Positions 17,141-23,315 of a stretch of DNA of 23,527 nt are shown one piece after another (position 1 is the first letter of the stretch; each line of letters begins with the position of its first letter). The position numbers were made by a program, and so were the translations under genes. The notes under the pieces were generated by a model. It was not told the origin of the DNA. It ran no database searches and was given only the letters and a program-made list of their open reading frames with translations. The stretch is taken from the NCBI GenBank assembly GCA_934230965.1, contig CAKQFW010000005.1, forward strand, positions 1 to 23,527. The letters run 5' to 3'. Source of the stretch: an uncultured Prevotella sp. (GTDB taxonomy: Bacteria > Bacteroidota > Bacteroidia > Bacteroidales > Bacteroidaceae).

Positions 17141-18298
17141 TTATAGGCTGATGCTCTTTTTATAACATCTGCGACGCTTATGACATTCGCGCTCCAGATA
17201 TTGCCATTGTCCTTGCACCTTTTCGTTGGTTTCCATCTCTACGTGTGTCTCGCCCCACTCAAAGCCGTATGCCTGATAGCGTGGTATGAGGTCGTAGAAC
17301 AGCAGCGCGTTGGCACCCTTCGAGCGATATTCGGGCAAGACACCCACCAGCAGCAGGTCTACAATATTTGTTTTATGACACTTCAGTGCCTTCAGTATGT
17401 GTATCCATCCGAAGGGGAACAGTCGGCCACGACGACACTTCTGCAGTGCGCGTGTGAGCGACGGCAGCGTGATGCCCACGCCGATGAGCGGATGTTCGGG
17501 CGTGCTCCAGTCTTCTATCAGCGTCACCAGATCGAGGTCAATCATGGGCAGATACATCTTCACATATTGGTCAATCTGTCGCTGTGTGAGGGTAGAATAT
17601 CCGTAGAGGTCTTTAAACGTTGCGTTGATGATGTCGAAAATCTTCTGTCCGTATCCGTCTTTGCCGAAAATCTCGTTGCGCTTCAGCTTCTTTATCCGCA
17701 GGTTGTAGCGCTTCTGTATCATCTCGGCCACCTTGGCATACTTTTCGGGTATCTGTTCAGGCACAAACAGTTTATATTCTACATAGTCGTTGTCTTTCTC
17801 CCAGCCGCCCATGCGCTCCATGTGCTCGGGATAGTAGGGATAGTTGTAGATAGTGGCCTGTGTGCCCAGCTGGTCGAAGCCAGCGGTCAGCATACCTTCG
17901 GGATCCATGTCGGTGAAGCCGAGCGGGCCTATCACCTCTGTCATGCCGTTCTGTCGGCCATAGTCTTCTACGGCGTTCAGCAGCGCTGTCGATACCTCGA
18001 TGTCATCCACGAAGTCGATCCATCCGAAGCGCACCGCTTTGCGGTTCCACTTGGTGTTGGCGCTGTTGTTGATGATGGCGGCTACGCGTCCCACAATCTT
18101 GTTGTCTTTGTAGGCCAAGAAATATTCGGCCGTGCAGAAGTCGAAGGCAGCATTGCGGTCTTTGCTCAGCGTGTTCATATCATCGCTGAAGAGGTTGGGC
18201 GCGTCGTAGGCGTTGCCTTTATAAAGGTCGTAGTGGAAGTCGATGAAGCGACGCAGATCGGCTTTCGTCTCCACTTTTTTAATTTGTACTGATGACAT
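17141..18298 (-). CDS. GNAT-like acyltransferase, conserved hypothetical
   Basis: This 385-residue cytoplasmic protein starts at MSSVQIKKVETKADLRRFID (ATG at 18296-18298); the frame runs 20 codons further upstream, but that would overlap the promoter. An N-terminal part has FLAYKDNKIVGRVAAIIN, reminiscent of a GNAT fold. A C-terminal half has VDLLLVGVLPEYRSKGANAL, which fits the acetyl-CoA-binding loop (V-x-P-x-x-R-x-x-G), then WGETHVEMETNEKVQGQW. Proteins of this size are widespread in Bacteroidetes, but I do not know the substrate. It is first in a unit with parE and the protease. Confidence 0.8.
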   Translation of the reverse strand: MSSVQIKKVETKADLRRFIDFHYDLYKGNAYDAPNLFSDDMNTLSKDRNAAFDFCTAEYFLAYKDNKIVGRVAAIINNSANTKWNRKAVRFGWIDFVDDIEVSTALLNAVEDYGRQNGMTEVIGPLGFTDMDPEGMLTAGFDQLGTQATIYNYPYYPEHMERMGGWEKDNDYVEYKLFVPEQIPEKYAKVAEMIQKRYNLRIKKLKRNEIFGKDGYGQKIFDIINATFKDLYGYSTLTQRQIDQYVKMYLPMIDLDLVTLIEDWSTPEHPLIGVGITLPSLTRALQKCRRGRLFPFGWIHILKALKCHKTNIVDLLLVGVLPEYRSKGANALLFYDLIPRYQAYGFEWGETHVEMETNEKVQGQWQYLERECHKRRRCYKKSISL

Positions 18299-18327
18299 TA
18301 TGTGTTGTAAATATTGTTCTGAAACTG

Positions 18328-18359
18328 CAAAATTAACAATAATGTAGCAAAAACGCAAA
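18328..18359 (-). promoter_or_regulatory. Promoter of the GNAT-parE-S41 unit
   Basis: On the minus strand TAATTTTG (18328-18335) and TTTG (18356-18359) are separated by exactly 20 bp, matching the Bacteroidetes consensus. Transcription would start near 18323, about 25 nt upstream of the chosen ATG, which supports the shorter gene start. Confidence 0.75.
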
Positions 18360-18447
18360 CAAAAAGGCCGAAATAACCTTCAACTGCCGAATATACCGAC
18401 AGTTAGCCCCCTTTGCGCCACACGCTTCTTTATGGCAGCGTGCGTGG

Positions 18448-19740
18448 TTAGTCGGCTCGCTGGCAGCAGAACAGTAGGCGTGTGCCCGCTGTGTCGGTGG
18501 TGGCAAAGAGGTAGCGGTCAGAGCCGTCGCGCAACTTCAGTTTCTTGCGCAGCGCCTCGGCCGTGAGCGGAAAGTTGCGCACCGCCACGTTGGCCTGTGT
18601 CATGCCCGCTAATACTGTTTTTAGGGCTTGCTTGTTTAATGTTGATAAGGCCGTAACGGCAAAGCGTCGGCCAGGGAAGTGGCTAATGTCTTTGTCGGCC
18701 ACAAAGAGGTGGCTGTTTGCACTTACCGCCCGCACACCATAGGTTTGTGCCAGTGCCGCAAAGCATCCCGCCTTCATGATGGCGGCGTTGGGCTCGAAAA
18801 GGTATAGCGAGCCTTGCGTGTCGCGCCACTTCTCATCGGCCTGAAGCAATGGCTGAGCCAAGGGCACGGGCGAGGCATAAGCCGTGGCGGTGCTGAAGCT
18901 GAAGCGTTGCGCATCGTTCACACACGTCACCCTCACCTCTTGGCTTTGCTGTGGGCGCAGCACCAGCAGCAGCTCTTTACACTCGCCATGCGTGGCCACA
19001 ATGTCGATAGAGGCAATGTGGTTGTTTAGGTCAACGATGGCTTTGTGCCAGTCGAGCATGGGCGACAGCTTCACCATTACCGCCTGTGCCTTCTTCAGCA
19101 GCAGGGGCAGCAGCGCCGCCACGTCGGGTGTGCATTGCGCTATGGCCACCGTCTTGCCGCCTTGTGCATCGCGGCGGGCGGGGTCGAGGTAGATGAGGTT
19201 TACGGGTTGCATCTTGTCGACATACTGTTCGGCCTCGGTACACACCACCCGTGCGTGGCTCAGGCCCAGTAAGGCAAAGTTGTGCTCGGCCCCTTGGCAG
19301 AGGCGAGCGTTACGCTCTACATACGTGGCCTGTGCGAAATGCGGTGCGAGGTAAGAGAAGTCGACACCGAAGCCGCCTGTGAGGTCTACCATGCTCGGCA
19401 TCTGCTCGCTGCCTTCTGTTTGTTGTGCTTCAGGGGTTTGCGGCGTTGTCTCTTCTGTGGCTTGCGGCGCTGCCGATGAAAAGATGCGGCGCAGCACCTC
19501 TACCTTATATTGTGCCGTTTGCTCTGACGAGCATTGCTCCATTGATAGGTGGGGCGGATAGATGAGGCCGTCGGTAGCCGCCCATGTGGGCAACTTGTGT
19601 TGCGCCGTTTGCCATCCTGCTATCTGGTCGAGGGCAAAGGGTAGGTCTATGTCGGCGTTGCGTGGTGCCTGTAAGGCCAGTTGGCGCACATCGTCGTTGC
19701 GATGCTCCTTTATATATAATAAGGTGTTATCGTTGGTCAT
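18448..19740 (-). CDS. Class I SAM-dependent methyltransferase with THUMP-like C-terminus
   Basis: This 430-residue protein has the SAM motif I VDLTGGFGVD (118-127), acidic motif II (YVERNARL) and LIYLDPARRD (183-191), which matches the DPxR motif of the PG_1098-like family of Bacteroidetes. The C-terminal part (NFPLTAEALRKKLKLRDGSDRYLFAT) resembles the THUMP-like domain paired with this methyltransferase fold. The substrate is probably RNA, by analogy. Residues 88-115 are an Ala/Thr/Gln/Glu-rich linker. It is 21 bp downstream of the dipeptidase gene, so they probably share a promoter. Confidence 0.82.
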   Translation of the reverse strand: MTNDNTLLYIKEHRNDDVRQLALQAPRNADIDLPFALDQIAGWQTAQHKLPTWAATDGLIYPPHLSMEQCSSEQTAQYKVEVLRRIFSSAAPQATEETTPQTPEAQQTEGSEQMPSMVDLTGGFGVDFSYLAPHFAQATYVERNARLCQGAEHNFALLGLSHARVVCTEAEQYVDKMQPVNLIYLDPARRDAQGGKTVAIAQCTPDVAALLPLLLKKAQAVMVKLSPMLDWHKAIVDLNNHIASIDIVATHGECKELLLVLRPQQSQEVRVTCVNDAQRFSFSTATAYASPVPLAQPLLQADEKWRDTQGSLYLFEPNAAIMKAGCFAALAQTYGVRAVSANSHLFVADKDISHFPGRRFAVTALSTLNKQALKTVLAGMTQANVAVRNFPLTAEALRKKLKLRDGSDRYLFATTDTAGTRLLFCCQRAD

Positions 19741-19761
19741 GCGGTGTGTGGGGGGTGGGGG

Positions 19762-20448
19762 TTAGGGTATGGGTTTATAATATCTCTTTGCTGTGGCGCG
19801 CGACACCAGGTTAAAGTGCCACCACTCTGTGCGCAGCGGCATGAAGCCCCCGTAGCGCATCACCTCGCGCAGCAGTTGGCGGTTGCGCTGTGCCTGCTTG
19901 CTAATGCGGTGCTGGCGCACCAACAGGTCTTCTTGGTTGATGTGTGCTGCCGTGCCCATATAGTCGATTTTTGTACCCATGTCAAGTGTGTCGCCCTTGG
20001 CGTCGCACAGCGTTATGTCTACTGCCAAGCCATAGTTGTGCATGCCGCCACCGTGGGCAGGATTGCTTACATAGATGTCTTTCTTTGTGCCGCGTACCGC
20101 GTTCCACATGGTTTGCTGTATGTGCATGGGGCGTGCTGCATCATACACCTTTAGACTGAGGTCGGGGCGCAACTGCTTCAGTCGTTTTTGGGCTTTCACA
20201 AGGGCTGCCGCTGCCTTGGGGTGCAGATAGGCTTCGTGTAGGTCGGTGTAGAGCACGCGCCCCGTGAAGTTGTCGGCGCGGGCATACATCAGCGATACGT
20301 GTATTGTGGGGTCGGCCTTCTGTATGTTTACATACCCAGCCCGCTCCATCTTTTGTGCTGTGGCGCTCGGTTTCTTGCCCTCGGTGCCGTAGGCGGCCAT
20401 AGCGGTGAGGCAAAAAGCGAGACAAATAATATGTAGAATGTGTTTCAT
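19762..20448 (-). CDS. Periplasmic D-Ala-D-Ala dipeptidase (M15, VanX-like)
   Basis: This 228-residue protein has an N-terminal signal peptide (MKHILHIICLAFCLTAMAAY, about 20 residues). The zinc-site motifs of M15D dipeptidases are intact: YDAARP (R106), GGMHNYGLAVDITL (H137 and D144) and EWWHFN (E208 catalytic, H211). The usual SxH is MxH here. It would cut D-Ala-D-Ala dipeptides in the periplasm, suggesting peptidoglycan recycling. Vancomycin resistance is unlikely because there are no vanHA or regulator genes nearby. It is the promoter-proximal gene, before the methyltransferase gene. Confidence 0.92.
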   Translation of the reverse strand: MKHILHIICLAFCLTAMAAYGTEGKKPSATAQKMERAGYVNIQKADPTIHVSLMYARADNFTGRVLYTDLHEAYLHPKAAAALVKAQKRLKQLRPDLSLKVYDAARPMHIQQTMWNAVRGTKKDIYVSNPAHGGGMHNYGLAVDITLCDAKGDTLDMGTKIDYMGTAAHINQEDLLVRQHRISKQAQRNRQLLREVMRYGGFMPLRTEWWHFNLVSRATAKRYYKPIP

Positions 20449-20452
20449 GCTG

Positions 20453-20483
20453 CAAACTTACAAAAAAAAATCATTCGCACAAA
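20453..20483 (-). promoter_or_regulatory. Promoter of the dipeptidase, with almost no leader
   Basis: On the minus strand TAAGTTTG (20453-20460) and TTTG (20480-20483) are exact consensus matches with a 19-bp spacer. Only four bases separate the -7 element from the ATG at 20446-20448, so transcription should start at or next to the A of the ATG. Confidence 0.7.
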
Positions 20484-20555
20484 GCGCCTACCAATGTATA
20501 ATGAATGTTTAACCTTATGATGCTATTAGGGGATGTTATAAATAATATATAGAGC

Positions 20556-20636
20556 AAGGCAACAACACAAACAACAAAAGATTAACGTTAACAACGTTGC
20601 CTTTCTTTATTGTATTAGAATGTGGCTTTTGTTGTT
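20556..20636. repeat. Gene-free AT-rich stretch with overlapping inverted repeats
   Basis: The divergent gap from 20484 to 20710 holds no gene. AAGGCAAC (20556-20563) pairs with GTTGCCTT (20596-20603), and AACAACAAAAG (20570-20580) pairs with CTTTTGTTGTT (20626-20636). The two pairs interleave, so only one can form at a time. Meaning unknown; it marks the boundary between core genes and the AT-rich island. Confidence 0.4.
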
Positions 20637-20710
20637 GATTTGTTCAATGTGTCGAACTCTAAGTTTTGCAATATTTTCCTTCTAAGAATATTATAATATA
20701 TATATGTTGC

Positions 20711-20758
20711 TTTTACTTGTCATTTCCAAATATATTGCATATATTTGCCCAAGTAAAA
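20711..20758. repeat. 9-bp inverted repeat enclosing the island promoter (candidate operator)
   Basis: TTTTACTTG (20711-20719) and CAAGTAAAA (20750-20758) are perfectly complementary. The left arm contains the -33 box and the right arm the expected transcription start, so a bound dimer could block the promoter at both ends. This is inference from geometry; no regulator gene is in the window. Confidence 0.45.
20716..20747 (+). promoter_or_regulatory. Promoter reading into the toxin remnant and immunity gene
   Basis: CTTG (20716-20719, 3/4 match to TTTG) and TATATTTG (20740-20747, exact -7) are separated by 20 bp. Transcription would start near 20753 and run into the toxin remnant. The first ATGs downstream (20764, 20791) close after a few codons or immediately. 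Confidence 0.6.
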
Positions 20759-20792
20759 ACTTTATGTATATAGTAAAGAAAAATAAACCAAT

Positions 20793-21002
20793 GTAGATAT
20801 TCGTAAGGATGGCAAATCCTATCGAGCAGAGAAACAGGTGCGAGATTTAAATAAGAAAACTGGTAGCGAAAGATATAAATCGGAAATTGTACATTATGAG
20901 CCAGTAGGTGAAGGTGCAAGAGATAGAATATTGAAATATGAGAAAAGACGTGCAGAAATATTAAAAGAAGAACTAGATCCTAATATTCATAAACGTCCTT
21001 GA
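20793..21002 (+). pseudogene. Start-less C-terminal tip of a polymorphic (RHS-type) toxin
   Basis: The frame encodes 69 residues from VDIRKDGKSYRAEKQVRDLN to ILKEELDPNIHKRP and ends at a TGA at 21000-21002. An in-frame TAA at 20784 closes it upstream, and it contains no Met. The ending NPNIHKRP and the alternation of basic helices resemble the toxin tips of Bacteroidetes RHS-like proteins, from memory of the family. It is followed 24 bp later by a possible immunity gene, as in tip/immunity cassettes. It is therefore an orphan tip or the 3' remainder of a deleted toxin gene. The activity (nuclease or other) cannot be assigned. Confidence 0.6.
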
Positions 21003-21026
21003 AATGACGGATGTTAAAATAACAAT

Positions 21027-21824
21027 ATGTTAAACCAAAAGAAATTAATTATGTATTTATATTATATCGTTTTAAGCCTAGATTATGAATATGAGAATAT
21101 TGACAAGCAGTTTCGTACCAAGTTGTTTTATAATGTTCAATTTTTGAATAATTACTTAGGTGGTTGTGTCCGGAAATTGAAAGCTGAAACCACAGGTTAT
21201 ACAATGTTGTCAATTAATTTGCATCCAACTGAAGATAGCTGCGAATTTTCTGATTACACAAAGTCGCTACAAGTAAACATTCGTTTTACACGAGACGATA
21301 TCTCCTATTTGAAAACGTTGAAGAACTTACCTGAGCGTTTCGACTATTATCTATCTCTCTATGAAAGAGGTTACCGAAGAGCCATTGAAGAAGGATATAC
21401 CGAAATACCACTGGATAGACTATTGCATATTCATGAGCAATTCAGAAGTGAAGGTTATAATAATAGTTGGCTATGGAAGAAGAAATTGTTGCGTGAAGAC
21501 GATATGTATCTATTTTTTTATATTCATTTTTCATCTTTCGATATTAGAATGACGTTGACAGTAATGGATAAGAAGAAGACGATTGTAAAATGTGCTGATA
21601 CAATATGTCAGATGAATCCATGGTATGATTTTTTTTGGAAGAGTTTTCGTAAACTAACATTTACTGATACTGAAATTATCTTGATGGATTTTATTGATTA
21701 TCCCTTTTTGTCTATTGACAGAAAAGCATTATGTGAAGGCAAAATTAGTGTGACGTTTTTAGACGAGGATTATATTAAGCATATTCTTGAAGATCAGAAC
21801 ATAATTAAAAAGATAACTTGGTGA
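21027..21824 (+). CDS. Putative immunity protein of the adjacent toxin tip
   Basis: This 265-residue protein has no signal peptide or membrane segment and is predicted cytoplasmic, rich in Tyr, Phe and charged residues. I recognise no family. The immunity role is inferred only from position: it starts 24 bp after the toxin tip, on the same strand, and is AT-rich like it. ATG 21027 gives MLNQKKLIMYLYYIVLSLDYE; a second Met eight codons later (21051) is an alternative start. It could instead be an unrelated accessory gene. Confidence 0.6.
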   Translation: MLNQKKLIMYLYYIVLSLDYEYENIDKQFRTKLFYNVQFLNNYLGGCVRKLKAETTGYTMLSINLHPTEDSCEFSDYTKSLQVNIRFTRDDISYLKTLKNLPERFDYYLSLYERGYRRAIEEGYTEIPLDRLLHIHEQFRSEGYNNSWLWKKKLLREDDMYLFFYIHFSSFDIRMTLTVMDKKKTIVKCADTICQMNPWYDFFWKSFRKLTFTDTEIILMDFIDYPFLSIDRKALCEGKISVTFLDEDYIKHILEDQNIIKKITW

Positions 21825-21880
21825 AAATAGAAAAATCCGCAGGTATTGAACAACTATCGAGTTATAAAAACTAAACGATT

Positions 21881-22093
21881 ATGAAACGAACAATATTGAT
21901 TTGGATATACTTCCTACTTTGTGTGCCCGTATTAATAGCACAATTGAATATAGGTCAGCAAAATATACAGCCTGTAACTGCGACATGGGATCAGTATGAA
22001 TTAATGAAATATGGAAAAGTTGGTGCTACTTTATATACAGGTACAGTAAATTTTAGTCTTCCTGTTTTTACATACCAAGATAAAGATTTTTAA
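21881..22093 (+). pseudogene. N-terminus of an RHS-like secreted toxin protein, interrupted
   Basis: The 70-residue frame begins with a signal peptide (MKRTILIWIYFLLCVPVLIA, then QLNIG) and continues with TWDQYELMKYGKVGATLYTG and LPVFTYQDKDF. This matches the start of large Bacteroidetes RHS-like proteins, in which YTYQDKDF is normally followed by IPISLSYASNGY. Here the frame stops with TAA directly after DKDF, and the expected continuation is found about 340 bp later at 22432. The intact gene would be several kilobases long, and its body is absent from the window. It is 57 bp downstream of the putative immunity gene. Confidence 0.72.
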
Positions 22094-22138
22094 TATTCCT
22101 ATTTGAACTTTCGCATTTAAAATATGAAAATATCTCAA

Positions 22139-22388
22139 ACAAGCGTCGCCAAAGGCGGCGAATATCCATAACCGCTGGTGAAGAGAGCGAAGCGAACGTA
22201 ACCTGCGGTTTCACAGCAAGATAACAAAACGTCCTCGAAGAGGGCGAACACAAGCAAGCTATGCAAATATTCCATATGTTCGCCCTCTTCGAGGACGATC
22301 TTACCATCATTCATGGAACCGCAGGCTTCGCTGCCTTCGGCAGCTCAACCAGCGGTTATGGATATTCGCCGCCTTCGGCGACGCTTGT
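22139..22388. repeat. Nested inverted-repeat element splitting the RHS frame
   Basis: Three pairs of arms are nested. The outer arms 22139-22179 and 22348-22388 match over 40 of 41 bp. The middle arms are CCTGCGGTT (22202-22210) and its complement at 22317-22325. The inner arms 22230-22250 and 22277-22297 match perfectly over 21 bp. The element contains no credible gene. GAATATCCATAACCGCTGG (from 22160) recurs as a near copy at 22545-22567, downstream of the RHS fragment. It could be a mobile palindromic repeat or a recombination site. Confidence 0.7.
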
Positions 22389-22431
22389 CAGAGAAGATAA
22401 TCGATTGAACATGTGTCTATTAAGCACATGC

Positions 22432-22566
22432 GACAGTTCAGTTCCTATTAGTTTATCTTATGCTACTAACGGATATCGAGTAAACCATAAAAGTGGGATT
22501 ATCCGTCATGGGGTTCAACTCAGTCGCTCGTCGTCAAAGACAGTGAATGTCCATAACCGCAGGTGA
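22432..22566 (+). pseudogene. Continuation of the interrupted RHS N-terminus
   Basis: In this frame SSVPISLSYATNGYRVNHKS and GIIRHGVQLSR follow one another, matching the segment that comes after DKDF in RHS-like proteins. After residue R at about 22527 the similarity stops, and the rest (SSSKTVNVHNRR, stop at 22564-22566) runs into the repeat copy at 22545-22567. Most of the RHS protein is missing, so the gene is inactive in this arrangement. The family assignment comes from recognising the motif. Confidence 0.65.
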
Positions 22567-22567
22567 A
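22545..22567 (+). repeat. Second copy of the GAATNTCCATAACCGC motif
   Basis: These 23 bases match 22160-22182 at all but two positions, and the core AACCGCAGG also occurs at 22317-22325 and inverted at 22202-22210. The copies lie on both sides of the RHS fragment. Confidence 0.6.
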
Positions 22568-22625
22568 ACAGTCTATGGTTGGGTAATTTGCGTTTGATGG
22601 CTAAAAAGTGAGGAAAAGAGACTTA

Positions 22626-22726
22626 AAAGTAGTTGTTTGCATGGAAAAATAATCTACTTTAATAATTGTAGTTATTTTTGTAAACCGTTGATAATTAGCA
22701 AAGTAGTATTTTATTCAATCTACTTT
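22626..22726. repeat. AAAGTAG/CTACTTT hairpin pairs
   Basis: AAAGTAG (22626-22632) faces CTACTTT (22654-22660), and AAAGTAG (22700-22706) faces CTACTTT (22720-22726). They lie upstream of the candidate promoter at 22765-22772 and may be protein-binding sites for it. The sequence is very AT-rich, so chance contributes. Confidence 0.35.
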
Positions 22727-22764
22727 ACCTTTTACTTTATGTATTATATATAGCAGAATGTGTG

Positions 22765-22772
22765 TATATTTG
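22765..22772 (+). promoter_or_regulatory. -7 element TATATTTG
   Basis: TATATTTG matches TAnnTTTG exactly. No good TTTG box lies at the expected distance (only TTTA at 22736-22739), so activity is uncertain. Transcription would start near 22777. Confidence 0.4.
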
Positions 22773-22776
22773 CAAT

Positions 22777-23112
22777 CAGAACATTGCGAGCATCGCCTAC
22801 AGCCATCGTCAGCGGATGAATTGAAAAGGTTGTAAACAGGTGGGAATGGTTGCGAAATCACGGCCCAACGATACAAGACCGCAAGGAAAATAGGTTTTTT
22901 AGTATATGAGAGAATGGTATTTTTTTATTTCAACAAGTATGGTATTTAGGGTTTAAAGTACCGCTTGTCGGTAGTTGTAAGGCGATGCTATTTTTCCGAT
23001 TCTTAGAGCAAACGGAATAAAGAAGTCACTATAACAAATCATAAGTAATGTAAGAGTCAGTCAACTCAAGTTATACATCTAAAGCCACCGCAGGGTATGC
23101 GGTGGCTTTTTT
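22777..23112 (+). ncRNA. Candidate non-coding transcript or leader of unknown function
   Basis: Between the -7 element at 22765 and the terminator at 23081-23112 there are about 335 bases with no convincing reading frame. Base composition becomes more GC-rich from 22790 to 22890 than in the flanks, with potential short stems such as GCGAGCATCGC (22787-22797). I recognise no Rfam-type family (not tmRNA, RNase P, SRP or 6S from what I can see). It may instead be the untranslated tail of a deleted gene. Confidence 0.35.
23081..23112 (+). terminator. Strong intrinsic terminator
   Basis: AAAGCCACCGCA (23081-23092) and TGCGGTGGCTTT (23098-23109) form a perfect 12-bp stem with a GGGTA loop, followed by T residues 23107-23112. 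It ends whatever plus-strand unit precedes it and sits directly before the intron fragment. Confidence 0.9.
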
Positions 23113-23115
23113 ATT

Positions 23116-23234
23116 GTACGCTCGGCATGAGCATTATCTAACGGGTGCAAGTCCCGAGTAAGCCCTAATAGCGGGAATTACATAGTCAAGAGCAAGGGTG
23201 TTCAGCCCCCAAAGAGATAGGTCGGAAAACGAAA
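23116..23234 (+). mobile_element. 5' fragment of a group II intron ribozyme
   Basis: Directly after the terminator comes GTACGCTCGGCATGAGC (hairpin GCTC/GAGC at 23120-23132), then TAACGGGTGCAAGTCCCGAG (stem CGGG/CCCG), then GGGTGTTCAGCCCC and GGAAAACGAAAGTGAG. This series is characteristic of domain I of bacterial group II introns, as remembered from Bacteroidetes examples. The 5' end GTACG differs from the usual GTGCG. No reverse transcriptase, domain V or 3' end follows, because the sequence breaks at the palindrome from 23234. It is a dead remnant. Confidence 0.6.
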
Positions 23235-23293
23235 GTGAGGGTGTGTCAAAACTCCAAATTTAATTATATTTGGAGTTTTGACACACCCTCACT
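23234..23293. mobile_element. Perfect 26-bp palindrome resembling joined IS ends
   Basis: Arms 23234-23259 and 23268-23293 are perfectly complementary over 26 bp with an 8-nt AT loop. Each arm contains GAGGGTGTGTCAAAACTCC, which looks like an IS terminal inverted repeat. No transposase is between them, so they would be two ends without an interior or a tiny non-autonomous element. The parent family cannot be named without a search. It truncates the group II intron and lies 22 bp beyond the caspase gene stop. Confidence 0.6.
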
Positions 23294-23315
23294 CGATTCA
23301 GACTTGGTGCAGAGC

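Noticed and set aside
17180..18292. 370-codon plus-strand frame opposite the GNAT-like gene
   Set aside because: It is antisense to a gene with a consensus promoter and GNAT-like motifs, and has no family signal of its own.
18421..18442. Hairpin CACGCT/AGCGTG after the methyltransferase gene
   Set aside because: Short stem with no T-run on the minus strand; not reported as a terminator.
22068..22310. Minus-strand 80-codon frame inside the nested repeat
   Set aside because: It is created by the palindromic arms and shows no protein-like features.
23234..23293. Palindrome as terminator of the caspase gene
   Set aside because: It has the right distance but no T-run on the minus strand, and the arms look like IS ends; kept as a mobile-element scar.
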